Below, in pieces: positions 8,711 through 19,889 of a DNA stretch of 25,803 bases. The position numbers and the translations under genes were made by a program. The notes under the pieces are model-generated. The model was not told the DNA's origin. It saw only the letters and a list, made by a program, of their open reading frames with translations, and searched no databases. The first letter of the stretch is position 1; every line of letters starts with the position of its first letter. The DNA is taken from positions 1 to 25,803 of the forward strand of contig JAFAUA010000044.1 of NCBI GenBank assembly GCA_019243595.1. The letters are read 5' to 3'. The DNA is from Acidimicrobiia bacterium. GTDB lineage: Bacteria > Actinomycetota > Acidimicrobiia > Acidimicrobiales > AC-14.

Positions 8711-9510
8711 CCCGGCGCGCGCTCCAGCACTGAAATCATTCGCCATTCGGACGGGTCGCCCGCGCCGAAGGGGGCGTCGACGTCGAAGCAGCCGTGGCGC
8801 TCGACGACTCCGAGGGTGCCGGCCAAGCGGGCGGCGGCGTCGAGCTCGGTCGCCGTCCAGCGGCGAAGCGCGATGTGGTCGCGCACCACGCGGGCGCTGC
8901 CCCGCTCAGTCACGCGCACCGAGATCCGGGACATCGAGACCTGGGTGACGGGATCAAAGCTGCGAGGAGGGGACGTGAAGTTCACGTCGACGCGCGTCCC
9001 GTCCCGGGTCAGCCGCCATCGGTTCTGCGTCTTGGGCGCGTCGCCCATGAAGTCCGCAGGGTGCGACAGCTCGATGACGTAGAGGCCGCCCGGCGCCAGG
9101 TGGGCCGCAACCGAGCGCAGGTGCTCCACCATCGTGTCGAGATCGAGGAGGTGGCCGGCGGAGTCGAGCATCGCAAGGACGAGGTCGAACCGTCGCCGCG
9201 GGATGCGGAAGCGGATCATGTCCGCCTGAACGACGTCGAGATCGACTCCTTGCTCTTTGGCGCGGCGGGCGGCGTAGGCGCACATCGCCGGTGAGGAGTC
9301 GAGGGCCATTGCCGGCGTCGCCCTACGGGCGAACTCGATGGCGTGGGCGGCGGGCCCGGCTGCCAGCTCGAGGACGCGCCGGGGACGCTTCCCGCCCTGT
9401 CGGCGCTGACACCAGGCCTCGAGGACGTCGACCTCGGCGGCAATGTCGCGGTACGAGAACGCCAGCTCGTACAGCCGCGGGTCGCCGTAGAGGCTGCCGT
9501 CCGACGCCAC
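8707..9510 (-). CDS. Class I SAM-dependent methyltransferase
   Basis: The 267-aa protein has the Rossmann methyltransferase motifs. Motif I is RRVLELAAGPAAHAIEFAR, with the SAM glycine loop. An acidic residue lies at the end of strand 2 (AMALDSSPAMCAYA), then VVQADMIRFRIPRRRFDLVLAMLDSAGHL (motifs II-III), then LRSVAAHLAPGGLYVIELSHP. The C-terminal half has the antiparallel sheet expected of small-molecule methyltransferases. The substrate cannot be told. It starts at GTG 9510 with a weak ribosome site, 78 bp after the surface-protein gene and behind a large hairpin. It is probably transcribed on its own or by read-through. Confidence 0.9.
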   Translation of the reverse strand: MASDGSLYGDPRLYELAFSYRDIAAEVDVLEAWCQRRQGGKRPRRVLELAAGPAAHAIEFARRATPAMALDSSPAMCAYAARRAKEQGVDLDVVQADMIRFRIPRRRFDLVLAMLDSAGHLLDLDTMVEHLRSVAAHLAPGGLYVIELSHPADFMGDAPKTQNRWRLTRDGTRVDVNFTSPPRSFDPVTQVSMSRISVRVTERGSARVVRDHIALRRWTATELDAAARLAGTLGVVERHGCFDVDAPFGAGDPSEWRMISVLERAPG

Positions 9511-9530
9511 CCACGCAGCGTCTCACACCC

Positions 9531-9570
9531 CGTAACGCGCACCGGCGGCCCGAGGGCCGCCGGTGTTACG
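9531..9570 (-). terminator. Long inverted repeat, likely terminator of the surface-protein gene
   Basis: Inner arms ACCGGCGGCC (9541-9550) and GGCCGCCGGT (9555-9564) pair perfectly around a CGAG loop. Outer arms CGTAAC (9531-9536) and GTTACG (9565-9570) extend the stem past a 4-base GCGC bulge. It lies 19 bases beyond the surface-protein stop. No U-tract follows, which is common for actinobacterial stem-loop terminators. Confidence 0.7.
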
Positions 9571-9588
9571 TCACGGGTATTTTCCGAC

Positions 9589-10926
9589 TTAGGCGGTGAT
9601 GCGCCGACGCAGGCGCCGGGTACCCCAGAAGCCGGCGAGCAGGAAGACCCCGCCCACGGGCAGCCACGGCGAGCTACCGGTGAAGGCGAGGGCCTTGACC
9701 TGGGGAGCATCGGGTGTCGCCGGGTTGGCCGGGCTCGGTGCGGCGACCGCCGGCGTGCCGGTGACGGCCGACTCGGAGTGGGCGAGCTCGACGACCACGG
9801 CGGCGGCAGGCGTCGCAGCGGCCGTGCCGAGCGTTCCAGCACCGGCGGTCGGGAGCAGACCCGAAAGGCCCTTGAACAGCTGGATGCTCACACCGTCGGC
9901 GACGGCGCTCGCCGACTTGCCATCGGACGTGGTCTTGCCGTCGGCGACCGTGATGGTCGACTCGAGCGGCGTGCCCTGGAGGATGGTGATCGTCTGGCCT
10001 GGGGCCACCGAGAGGTGGGTGAGGGCCGCGGGCAGGCCGAGCACGGGTGCCAGGTCGACGGTGACCAGGGCGGGATCGAAGGAGGCCGTACCGGCGCCCT
10101 TCGTCCGGTCATAGCTCGCCGTCGTGCTCGAGGAGCCGACCTTGATGTCGGCCAGCGGCGTGTTGTTCAGCGCCGCGATCGGCAGGATCTTGAGCTCACC
10201 GCCGAGCGCCTGCGACGAAGAGGTGAGGGTGTTGGTGATCGTGCCCAGCGTCGACGTCGAGTTGCCGAGGCTGAGGGACAGCGTCTGCTGCGTCGTCAGC
10301 GAGTTCAGCAGGTCGGTGATCGTCGTGCTCGGGTCGAGCTGCACCGGCGTCTGCTTGGTGACATTGCTGATGGCGGTCAGCACCGGCTGCAGGGCGTTCG
10401 TGACCTGGTTGACGGTGTTGCCGAGCTGCAGCGTGCCCAGCGGAGTGTTGCCGAGCACACCGCTCAGCAGGCTCTGGGCGTTCACGTTCACCGTCGCCAC
10501 GCCCGCCTGGCTCAACGCGTTGGGCAGGCCCTTGGTGATGTCGGCCTTGGCCAGCGAGCAGGCGACCGAGAGGTCGAGGATGTTGCCCAGCGGCGCCGGC
10601 AGGGTCGGCAGCGCGCACCGCTGCTGCCCGTTGGTCGGGTCGGACGCCGCGCTGTTGTCGGAGCTCAGAGAGACCTTGCTCAGCGTCGACGGCTGCAGGA
10701 GCTGGCCGGCGGCGTTGGCCAGGGCGGTCAGCGGATCGCCAACGGTCCCGTCCGTGACGCCGAATGTGGCGTCCTGGCCGAGCACGCTGATGTGCAGCGC
10801 CCGGGCCGTGCCCGTGGCTGTGAACGACTCAGGTGTGTCGGCGGATGCGCTGGTCGCCGGAACGGCGAAAGCAGCAAGCATCACCCCCGCCAATCCGAGC
10901 ATGCCAATGCGACGGAGAGTGCGCAT
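9589..10926 (-). CDS. Secreted surface protein with LAFTG sortase-type anchor
   Basis: The 445-aa product has a signal peptide (MRTLRRIGMLGLAG, then a hydrophobic core, with a likely cut after ATSASA at about residue 29). A long Ser/Thr/Ala/Leu-rich exported region lacks any motif I recognise. The C terminus is typical of cell-wall sorting: an Ala/Pro-rich spacer (AAPSPANPATPDAPQ), LAFTG at 413-417, a hydrophobic helix (WLPVGGVFLLAGFW) and a basic end RRLRRRITA. LAxTG is the signal expected of class E-type sortases in high-GC Gram-positives, so anchoring to peptidoglycan is inferred. Repeated LLSGVLGNTPLG / LQLGNTVNQVTNAL-like stretches suggest a helical or beta-repeat stalk. Two Cys (about 104 and 123) may form a disulfide. 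The start is ATG 10926. No sortase gene is in the window. Confidence 0.85.
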   Translation of the reverse strand: MRTLRRIGMLGLAGVMLAAFAVPATSASADTPESFTATGTARALHISVLGQDATFGVTDGTVGDPLTALANAAGQLLQPSTLSKVSLSSDNSAASDPTNGQQRCALPTLPAPLGNILDLSVACSLAKADITKGLPNALSQAGVATVNVNAQSLLSGVLGNTPLGTLQLGNTVNQVTNALQPVLTAISNVTKQTPVQLDPSTTITDLLNSLTTQQTLSLSLGNSTSTLGTITNTLTSSSQALGGELKILPIAALNNTPLADIKVGSSSTTASYDRTKGAGTASFDPALVTVDLAPVLGLPAALTHLSVAPGQTITILQGTPLESTITVADGKTTSDGKSASAVADGVSIQLFKGLSGLLPTAGAGTLGTAAATPAAAVVVELAHSESAVTGTPAVAAPSPANPATPDAPQVKALAFTGSSPWLPVGGVFLLAGFWGTRRLRRRITA

Positions 10927-10945
10927 TACCCCATAACCCCCTGTT

Positions 10946-10993
10946 GGTACGTACCGCCCAGTTGGGCGTGAGAATAGCCAGGTGCTTCACCTG
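10946..10993 (-). promoter_or_regulatory. Three consecutive inverted repeats in the surface-protein leader
   Basis: GGTACGTACC (10946-10955), CGCCCA-gt-TGGGCG (10955-10968) and CAGGTG-ctt-CACCTG (10979-10993) follow one another just upstream of the ATG at 10926. In RNA they would form small adjacent hairpins next to the G-rich ribosome-binding region. They could affect translation or mRNA stability. As DNA, the last two could also be operators. No known riboswitch class was recognised. Confidence 0.45.
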
Positions 10994-11065
10994 TTCGCCA
11001 CGCGGCGTGAGATTTCCTGCAAACTTCGCCACCCCACGTATGTCGCATAGCCCGATCGGAGCATC

Positions 11066-11095
11066 TCGCTAGGTACTTCAGGGCACCTGTGTCAA
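11066..11095 (-). promoter_or_regulatory. Candidate promoter for the surface-protein gene
   Basis: On the minus strand a perfect -35 TTGACA (11090-11095) is followed after 18 bp by TAGCGA (11066-11071), a weak -10. A transcript from here would have a 5' leader of about 130 nt that includes the three hairpins. The -10 is the uncertain part. Confidence 0.35.
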
Positions 11096-11249
11096 CGTCA
11101 CTCCGGGTCATGCGGCCATGTCATTGCCGCAAGAGGCCGTCACGTGACGCGCGAGATCCCACTTTTTTTTCGCGGTCTTTGCAGCTCGGTGGCATGTGGA
11201 TGGTCCGCCGCCAACCCACCACGATGACGTCGAACACCTCCCCCACTAT

Positions 11250-11325
11250 TGGAGCCCGAGAGCGGAATTGAACCGCTGACCTGCTCATTACGAGTGAGCC
11301 GCTCTGCCGACTGAGCTACTCGGGC
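11250..11325 (-). tRNA. tRNA-Thr (anticodon CGT)
   Basis: The minus strand reads GCCCGAGTAGCTCAGTCGGC at the 5' end. The 7-bp acceptor GCCCGAG pairs with CTCGGGC. The D arm has the GCTC...GAGC stem. The anticodon stem GCTCA/TGAGC carries the loop CTCGTAA, which gives anticodon CGT (reads ACG, threonine). The T arm is GCGG-TTCAATT-CCGC, and the discriminator is T. The 3' CCA is encoded at 11250-11252. A short variable loop (AGGTC) makes a normal class I tRNA of 76 nt. Confidence 0.95.
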
Positions 11326-11412
11326 GGTGAAGGTGCGAGCGTAGCGAGGACCGGTTCAGGCCTAAGACAGCCCCCCGTGCGTCCGCTTGCCGAATGGCTC
11401 GCGAAGGTCGTG

Positions 11413-12468
11413 TCAAGGCGCCCTCTTTGCACCGATCGTCGGGAGACGGAGAAGCAGGGCCTGCAACAGGAGGGTCTCGCTGGGGTTGCGCTCGAGGGCC
11501 TCGGCCGCTTCGACGATGGCGTCGACAGCGGCGAGGCACCCGGCGGTCGGTCCCGAGCCGTCGACGAGAGCGTCGCGATACGCCTGCTGCAGCGTGGCCA
11601 GGCCGAACCGCAGCTCGTCCATGCGCAGGCGACGCAGCTCGCGGCGGTGCTGCTCGTCGACCTGCTTACGGTTGACCCGGTCGCCGTAACGCGAGGCGCG
11701 CTCCTCGAGTGCCTCGAGCTCTGCGCGGTGCCGGGCGTGCAGCGGCTCGACGCCCGCCGTCGAGATCAGCTGGGCCAGCTCGGCGGCGACCACGGCGACC
11801 ACTGCGCCCGTGCCGTTGAGTCGGCGGGGGACGTCGCGCCACGCCTGGCGGCGGCCAGCCAGGTCGGGATCGGACGCCAGAAGGCGGGCGCGGTCGAGCC
11901 GGCCGCTGGCGGCGTCGGCGGCCTCTTCGGCGGCGGCCCGGTCGACGTCCTCGGCGACGAGCGTTTTCACCAGCTCGTCCCGGTCGATGGCTCGGAAGTC
12001 GATGCGGACACAGCGCGAGGCGATGGTCTCCAGCTCGACCGGGACGTGGTCGGCGAGCACGACGAACACCGTGCTCTCGGGCGGCTCCTCGATGACCTTT
12101 AAGAGGGTGGGGGCCGCCTCCTTGACGAGATGGAAGTCGGTGAGGATGAGCACCTTGCGATGCCCCTCGTTGGGACTGCGCATCGCCAGGCGCACGATCT
12201 CGCGCGCCTGGTCCACGGTGATGTACGGCCCCGAGCGTTCGACGACGACGACGTCGGGGTGGACGCTGTGGAGCACACGCGTGCAGATGTCGCACGTGCC
12301 GTCGCCACCGTTGGGGCACAGCAAGGCCGCGGCAAAGGCGAGCGCCGCGTTCCGCTTGCCGCTGCCCGGCGGGCCCACGAACAGATAGGCGTGCACCGGC
12401 GTCGAGGCGGCCGCCGCGAGGCGGCCGGCGGCGAGCTCCTGGCCGATCAGCCCTTCGAGGACAGCCAT
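11413..12468 (-). CDS. holB: DNA polymerase III subunit delta'
   Basis: This is a clamp-loader subunit that helps open and load the beta sliding clamp. The 351-aa product starts VLEGLIGQELAAGRLAAA, then HAYLFVGPPGSGKRNAALAF, a degenerate Walker A in which the usual Thr/Ser after Lys is Arg. A Cys cluster (LLCPNGGDGTCDIC) forms the zinc module. Next come KVLILTDFHLVKEAAPTLLK with VIEEPPESTVFVVL, and the sensor-1/SRC-type motif TIASRCVRIDF. These are typical of delta'. The C-terminal half (helical collar) is less conserved. The ATG 12468 start overlaps the end of tmk by 22 bp, so the two are translationally linked, a pairing seen across bacteria. Loss of the P-loop Thr is in keeping with a subunit that need not hydrolyse ATP. 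Confidence 0.94.
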   Translation of the reverse strand: MAVLEGLIGQELAAGRLAAAASTPVHAYLFVGPPGSGKRNAALAFAAALLCPNGGDGTCDICTRVLHSVHPDVVVVERSGPYITVDQAREIVRLAMRSPNEGHRKVLILTDFHLVKEAAPTLLKVIEEPPESTVFVVLADHVPVELETIASRCVRIDFRAIDRDELVKTLVAEDVDRAAAEEAADAASGRLDRARLLASDPDLAGRRQAWRDVPRRLNGTGAVVAVVAAELAQLISTAGVEPLHARHRAELEALEERASRYGDRVNRKQVDEQHRRELRRLRMDELRFGLATLQQAYRDALVDGSGPTAGCLAAVDAIVEAAEALERNPSETLLLQALLLRLPTIGAKRAP

Positions 12469-13064
12469 GCGTCGACAGCATCGCGAACCCGCGCCGCTAC
12501 CTCGTCGACGGAACCCGCACCGTCGACGACGACCCAGCGGTGGGGCTCGGCACCGGCGAGGGCGCGGTAGCCCTCGGCGACCCGGGCGTGGAAGTCGTCG
12601 CCCGCCGCCTCCATGCGATCGCGGCCCCGGAGGCGCTCGGCGGCGACCGACGCGGGGACGTCGAGCAGCACGACGAGATCAGGTTCTACGGCGTCGGCGA
12701 AGTCCTTCGACAGGCGGCGCAGCCCGTCGATGTCCATCCCCCGACCGAACCCCTGATAGGCCAGTGTCGACGGCACGTAGCGATCCGTGACGACGTCGGT
12801 TCCCGCGGCCAGCGCCGGCTCGATGACCTCGGCCACGTGCTGGGCCCGGTCGGCTGCCATCAGCAAGGCTTCGGTGGCGGGCGCAATCGCCGGCGCGCCG
12901 GGATCGAGCACGAGCTCCCTGATCCGTTTGCCCGTGTCGGTGCCCCCCGGCTCGCGGGTGAGCACGGCGCCGAGCTGGGCGGCGAGTCGCGCCGCCTGCG
13001 TGGACTTGCCCGACGCCTCCCCGCCCTCAAAGACGATGAGCCGTCCCCTAGGCACGGATCTCAT
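12447..13064 (-). CDS. tmk: Thymidylate kinase
   Basis: This enzyme phosphorylates dTMP to dTDP for DNA synthesis. From ATG 13064 it is 205 aa. The P-loop is FEGGEASGKST, a Glu/Ala variant of the more usual FEGxDGxGKST. REPGGT follows, then the DR(Y/W) motif in VVTDRYVPSTLAYQGFGRG, the DLVVLLDVPASVAAERLRGR strand, and the lid RDRMEAAGDDFHARVAEGYR. Order and length are those of bacterial Tmk. It overlaps the end of the MFS gene by 17 bp and holB by 22 bp, forming a tight topA-MFS-tmk-holB run. GTG 13055 is an alternative start three codons in. Confidence 0.95.
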   Translation of the reverse strand: MRSVPRGRLIVFEGGEASGKSTQAARLAAQLGAVLTREPGGTDTGKRIRELVLDPGAPAIAPATEALLMAADRAQHVAEVIEPALAAGTDVVTDRYVPSTLAYQGFGRGMDIDGLRRLSKDFADAVEPDLVVLLDVPASVAAERLRGRDRMEAAGDDFHARVAEGYRALAGAEPHRWVVVDGAGSVDEVAARVRDAVDAWLSSKG

Positions 13065-14481
13065 GGCCGCGCAGCACCCGTTCGGCGAGCAGGCCGGCAC
13101 CGATGATGATCACGCCGCCCAGCCAAAGCGTGAGGCGGACACCCGACAGCTGGACGGTCACGGCGCCGACGGTCACCGAGCCGGGTGACACGTTGTCGAA
13201 GGCCAGCGCGAGGAACGGACCGACGGTGAGGGCGATGACCAGACACAGACGGACGATCGTGTAGAGCGTGGCAAACACTCGGCCACGGATCTCGTCGGAC
13301 ACGTTCTCCTGGACGAGCGTGAACCCCATCACGTACACGCCGCCGGCGAAGATGCCCATGGCGCCGACGAAGACCAGGGCGAGGGCAAGCGACGACATTG
13401 CCGCCCCGGCAATCAACGCTCCGCCGGCGCCGAGCACTGCCCACGGGAACAGCCGCTCCTTCGGCACTCGACGCTGCACCGCCGACAGGCCGAGCACGCC
13501 GATGGCGACGCCGGTGCCCATCGCGGTGAGCAGGAGTGTGAAGCCGGCATCTCCGCCGTGGAGAACCTTCGACGAGAACGTCGGTCCGAGCGGAACGACC
13601 ATGCCGCCGCCGATCAACCCCGTCCCGAGCCCGAGGAGGACAGCACGGACGACCGGGCTGTGGGCGATGAAACCCCATCCCTCGCGCAGGTCCTTGATGG
13701 TCGCGCTCAGGTCGATTCGACCCTCGCGCTTCTTTTCGGGCTGGGGGCGCTGGAGGGTGAGCGTGGAGATGAGGGCGGCGGATACGAAGAAGCTGGCCAC
13801 GTCGGCGTAGATCGCCACCGACTCCTTATTGAGGTTGAGGAAGTGCAGGCCGCTGTAGTGGTGGCTGGCCCACTCGGCGACCTTGAACAACACGGCGGAG
13901 ATGACGCCGGCGAGGGGGAACGTGCCGTAGGCGGCGACGAGGGAGAGAGAGTTGGCCGTCGTCAGCTGTTCCTTGGGGACGAGGTTGGGGACCGACGCCT
14001 CCTTCGCCGGTGTCCAAAGGAGGCTGAGGATCTCAAGAAGCAACGACGCGAGGAACAGCTCCCACACGGTGTGCAGGAACGGAAGGGATGCCATGACCAT
14101 CCCTCGCCCAATGTCACACGTCACCATCACTCTCTTGCGGCTCCAGCGGTCGACGAGCACGCCGCCGAACGACGCCAGGAAGAAGCCCGGGATCATGCGG
14201 GCAATCATCACGACGCCGATCGCCGTCTGCGGCGACGACTTGCCGAGGCGAGCGGCCAGCGCCAGCACGGCGAACAGCCCGATCCAGTCGCCCAGCGACG
14301 AGATGGCCTGGGCCGCCCACAGGCGTACGAACGAGTGGTACCCGAAGATCGGGAACCGCCGACGTTCCCGGCGCACACCGCCGACGACGTCGACGGCTTC
14401 GTGGGGCGGCGGCAGGCTCTGGCGCGGCTTCGACGTCAGCGGTGAGCTTTCGCCGTCCCCAGGAAGCTGCGCCTCCGCCAC
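13048..14481 (-). CDS. MFS transporter (MFS_3 / transmembrane secretion effector type)
   Basis: From GTG 14481 the product is 477 aa. A polar N-terminal segment of about 45 residues precedes FGYHSFVRLWAAQAISSLGDW, the typical first helix of the MFS_3 group. The cytoplasmic loop motif GVLVDRWSRKRVMVTCDI follows (helices 2-3), then about 10-12 hydrophobic helices, with GIFAGGVYVMGFTLVQENVS and RGRVFATLYTIVRLCLV in the second half. These transporters usually export drugs, siderophores or peptides; the substrate here is not known. The frame is open further upstream to 14850, but that part is Arg/Pro/Ser-rich and lies inside topA. The start is 25 bp after the topA stop. Confidence 0.88.
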   Translation of the reverse strand: MAEAQLPGDGESSPLTSKPRQSLPPPHEAVDVVGGVRRERRRFPIFGYHSFVRLWAAQAISSLGDWIGLFAVLALAARLGKSSPQTAIGVVMIARMIPGFFLASFGGVLVDRWSRKRVMVTCDIGRGMVMASLPFLHTVWELFLASLLLEILSLLWTPAKEASVPNLVPKEQLTTANSLSLVAAYGTFPLAGVISAVLFKVAEWASHHYSGLHFLNLNKESVAIYADVASFFVSAALISTLTLQRPQPEKKREGRIDLSATIKDLREGWGFIAHSPVVRAVLLGLGTGLIGGGMVVPLGPTFSSKVLHGGDAGFTLLLTAMGTGVAIGVLGLSAVQRRVPKERLFPWAVLGAGGALIAGAAMSSLALALVFVGAMGIFAGGVYVMGFTLVQENVSDEIRGRVFATLYTIVRLCLVIALTVGPFLALAFDNVSPGSVTVGAVTVQLSGVRLTLWLGGVIIIGAGLLAERVLRGHEIRA

Positions 14482-14506
14482 ACGGCCGAGGTTACGGGGC
14501 GGACCG

Positions 14507-17176
14507 CTAGGAGGATTGCTTCTTCGCAGCCTTCTTGGCTGCGGTCTTCTTGGCGGTGGCCTTCTTCTTCTTGGTGGCCTTCTTGGCGCGCTTGGCGGCC
14601 TTCTTGAGGGGAGCCTTCTGGCGGCGTTCCTCGAGGAGCTCGGCGGCCCGCTCGATGGTGATGTCCTCGACGCTGTCGCCCTTGCGCAGCGACGCGTTGG
14701 TCGTGCCGTCGGTGACGTACGGGCCGAAGCGGCCGTCCTTGACGACGACCGGTGCGCCGCTCGCCGGGTCGTCGCCGAGCTCGCGCAGGGGCGCCGCTGC
14801 CGCCCGTTGGCCGCGCCGACGCTTCGGCTCAGCGAGAAGCGCCAACGCACCGTCGATGTCGATGGTGAACAGCTGCTCTTCGGCGTCGAGGCTGCGGGTG
14901 TCGGAACCCTTCTTGATGTACGGCCCGTAGCGGCCGTTGAGAGCGACGATCTCCTCGCCGTCGTCGGGGTGGTTGCCCAGGACGCGCGGGAGGCTGAGCA
15001 ATCGCAACGCGTCCTCGATGGTCACGGTATCCGGTGACATGTCCTTGAACAGCGAGGCGGTCTTCGGCTTCTCGGCACCGTCCTGCATCTCGCCCAGCTG
15101 CACGTAGGGACCGAACCGGCCGGCCTTCACGAACACCGGCAACCCGGTCTCGGGGTCCTCGCCGAGCTGGCGGTCACCGCTCGGTGCCTGCAACAGCTCT
15201 TCGGCCCGCTCGGGTGTGAGCTCGTCGGGCGGCATGTCCTCAGGGATCGAGACCGTGTCTTCGCCCCGCTGGAGGTACGGCCCGTAGCGGCCGACGCGCA
15301 CCACGATCCCGTCGCCGTCGTCCTCGCCGTGCGCCAGCGGGATCGAGTTGACCTCGCGGGCGTCGATCTCGCCGAGTCGGTTATGGACAAGGTCGTGCAG
15401 ACCCTCGCGCCCGTTGCCGAAGTAGAAGCGGCGCAGCCACGGGATCGCCTCCTCCTCGCCACTCGCGATCCCGTCGAGGTCGTCCTCCATGCGAGCCGTG
15501 AAGGCGTAGTCGACGAGGTCGGCGAAGTGCTGCTCGAGCAGGGCGACAACGGAGAAGGCGACGAAGGACGGCACCAACGCCGAGCCCTTCTTCCAGACGT
15601 AGCCGCGGTCCTGGATGGTGCCGATGATCGACGCGTACGTCGAAGGCCGGCCGACGCCCATCTCCTCGAGCGCCTTCACCAGCGACGCCTCGGTGAAGCG
15701 GGCGGGCGGTTGGGTCTGGTGGCCCTTGGGCTCGAGCTCGACGACATTCAGGTCCGTGCCCTCAGCCAGCTGCGGCAGGCGCACCTCCTGGTCTTCCAGG
15801 GCGGCATTGGGGTCGTCGGAGCCCTCGACATAGGCCCGCATGAACCCCGGAAAGTCGATGATCTTGCCCGACGCCGCGAACTCGGCATCCTCGCCGGCCG
15901 AGGACGTGCCGCCCAGCCGCACCTGCACGCTGCGGCCGCGCGCGTCGGTCATCTGCGAAGCGACCGTGCGCTTCCAGATCAGCTCGTAGAGGCGGAACTC
16001 GTCGTCGGCCAGCTCCGATGCGACCTCGTCGGGCGTGCGGAAACGATCGCCCGCCGGCCGGATCGCCTCGTGGGCCTCCTGCGCGTTCTTGACCTTCTTG
16101 TCGTAGTGGCGCGGCTGTTCGGGCACGTAGTCCGGCCCGTACAGCTGCCGGGCCTGGTCGCGCGCCGCGGTGAGCGCGGTCTCCGACAGCGTCGTGCTGT
16201 CGGTTCGCATGTAGGTGATGTAGCCGTTCTCGTACAGGCGCTGGGCAATCGACATCGTGCGCTGCGAGCCGTACCGCAGCTTGCGGCCCGACTCCTGTTG
16301 CAGCGTCGACGTCATGAACGGCGCGTACGGCGAGCGCTTGTACGGCTTCTCCTCGACGCTGCGCACCGCGAACTCACTGTCGGCCAGGCGCTCGGCCAGA
16401 CCGGTTGCGGCCCCCTCGTCCAGCACCGACGCGTCGGCGCCTGCTGCGAGGCGCCCCGACTCGTCGAAGTCGCGTCCGGTCGCCAGCCGCTTGCCGTCGA
16501 CGGCGACGAGCCCGGCCCCGAAGCTCCCCTCGTCGGTGGCGAACGTGCCCTCGATGTCCCACCACGTCGCCGAGCGGAACCGCATGCGGGCCCGTTCGCG
16601 GTCGACGATCATCCGGGTGGCGACGCTCTGCACGCGGCCCGCCGAGAGCTTCGGCATGACTTTCTTCCAGAGCACCGGCGAGACCTCGTAGCCGTACAGG
16701 CGGTCGAGGATGCGGCGGGCTTCCTGGGCGTCCACCAGCCGGCGGTCGAGCTCGCGCCACTCGTCGACGGCGCGCTCGATGGCGCCGCGCGTGATCTCGT
16801 GGAACACCATTCGCTTGACCGGTAGTTGGGCGGGCGGCGACAGCACCTCGAGCAGGTGCCACGCGATCGACTCTCCCTCGCGATCCTCGTCGGTGGCGAG
16901 AAACAGCTCGTCGGCGTCCTTGAGCAGGCGCTTGAGCTTCGCCACCTGCGAGCGCTTGTCGGGGTTGACGATGTACAGCGGCTTGAAGTCGTGCTCGATG
17001 TCGACACCGAGCCGGGCCCAGGCCTCGCCCTTGTGCGACGCGGGGACCTCGGCGGCGTTGCGCGGCAGGTCGCGCACGTGCCCGATCGACGACTCCACGA
17101 TGAAGTCGTCGCCCAGGAAACGAGAGATCGTCCGCGCCTTAGCGGGGGACTCCACGATCACGAGCGGCTTGGCCAT
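14507..17176 (-). CDS. topA: DNA topoisomerase I (type IA)
   Basis: This enzyme relaxes negative supercoils. From ATG 17176 it is 889 aa. The Toprim domain begins PLVIVESPAKARTISRFLG and has the DxD of LFLATDEDREGE (about 91-101). Catalytic Tyr322 lies in ITYMRTDSTTL. The zinc-free C-terminal part contains at least four repeats with the core GR(Y/F)GPY. It ends in a strongly basic tail rich in Lys/Ala (KKATKKKKATAKKTAAKKAA), as in mycobacterial and streptomycete TopA. There it binds DNA and aids processivity. ATG 17176 (AKPLVIVES) is preferred over an upstream TTG at 17215 because that would place the start inside the hairpin. There is no clear ribosome site. Confidence 0.97.
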   Translation of the reverse strand: MAKPLVIVESPAKARTISRFLGDDFIVESSIGHVRDLPRNAAEVPASHKGEAWARLGVDIEHDFKPLYIVNPDKRSQVAKLKRLLKDADELFLATDEDREGESIAWHLLEVLSPPAQLPVKRMVFHEITRGAIERAVDEWRELDRRLVDAQEARRILDRLYGYEVSPVLWKKVMPKLSAGRVQSVATRMIVDRERARMRFRSATWWDIEGTFATDEGSFGAGLVAVDGKRLATGRDFDESGRLAAGADASVLDEGAATGLAERLADSEFAVRSVEEKPYKRSPYAPFMTSTLQQESGRKLRYGSQRTMSIAQRLYENGYITYMRTDSTTLSETALTAARDQARQLYGPDYVPEQPRHYDKKVKNAQEAHEAIRPAGDRFRTPDEVASELADDEFRLYELIWKRTVASQMTDARGRSVQVRLGGTSSAGEDAEFAASGKIIDFPGFMRAYVEGSDDPNAALEDQEVRLPQLAEGTDLNVVELEPKGHQTQPPARFTEASLVKALEEMGVGRPSTYASIIGTIQDRGYVWKKGSALVPSFVAFSVVALLEQHFADLVDYAFTARMEDDLDGIASGEEEAIPWLRRFYFGNGREGLHDLVHNRLGEIDAREVNSIPLAHGEDDGDGIVVRVGRYGPYLQRGEDTVSIPEDMPPDELTPERAEELLQAPSGDRQLGEDPETGLPVFVKAGRFGPYVQLGEMQDGAEKPKTASLFKDMSPDTVTIEDALRLLSLPRVLGNHPDDGEEIVALNGRYGPYIKKGSDTRSLDAEEQLFTIDIDGALALLAEPKRRRGQRAAAAPLRELGDDPASGAPVVVKDGRFGPYVTDGTTNASLRKGDSVEDITIERAAELLEERRQKAPLKKAAKRAKKATKKKKATAKKTAAKKAAKKQSS

Positions 17177-17210
17177 TGGAGAACGAGATTTGGCAGGACT
17201 GGCGGGCAAT

Positions 17211-17247
17211 GTCAAACAGCGGCCCCATCCCGGGGCCGCTGTCTGAC
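17211..17247 (-). terminator. Stem-loop terminator after hppA
   Basis: Arms ACAGCGGCCCC (17216-17226) and GGGGCCGCTGT (17232-17242) pair perfectly around a 5-base loop. Flanking GTCA/TGAC adds four more pairs. It lies about 30 bases past the hppA stop and before topA. No U-tract is present. It probably separates the regulator-hppA transcript from topA. Confidence 0.75.
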
Positions 17248-17276
17248 GCCTGCGTCAGGGTTTACGAAGAGTGGTT

Positions 17277-19885
<2,609 letters not shown>

Positions 19886-19889
<4 letters not shown>

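Larger units (their letters stand above)
10927..11249. other. 323-bp gene-free region between surface protein and tRNA-Thr
   Basis: No credible gene was found on either strand. The surface-protein side (10927-11100) holds three stacked inverted repeats and a possible promoter, listed separately. The remainder (11101-11249) has lower GC than the flanks in places, a T8 run at 11163-11170 and the perfect palindrome GTCACGTGAC at about 11140-11149. Neither forms a clear terminator for the tRNA. Confidence 0.6.

Noticed and set aside
11130..11175. T8 run with nearby palindrome as a plus-strand terminator
   Set aside because: The GTCACGTGAC palindrome is separated from the T-run by more than ten bases, and no plus-strand gene ends there.
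11089..11271. Plus-strand 60-codon frame between surface protein and tRNA
   Set aside because: No ribosome site, no recognisable composition, and it runs into the tRNA gene.
14482..14850. N-terminal extension of the MFS transporter
   Set aside because: The added 123 residues are Arg/Pro/Ser-rich, overlap the 3' end of topA in another frame and precede the first homologous helix.
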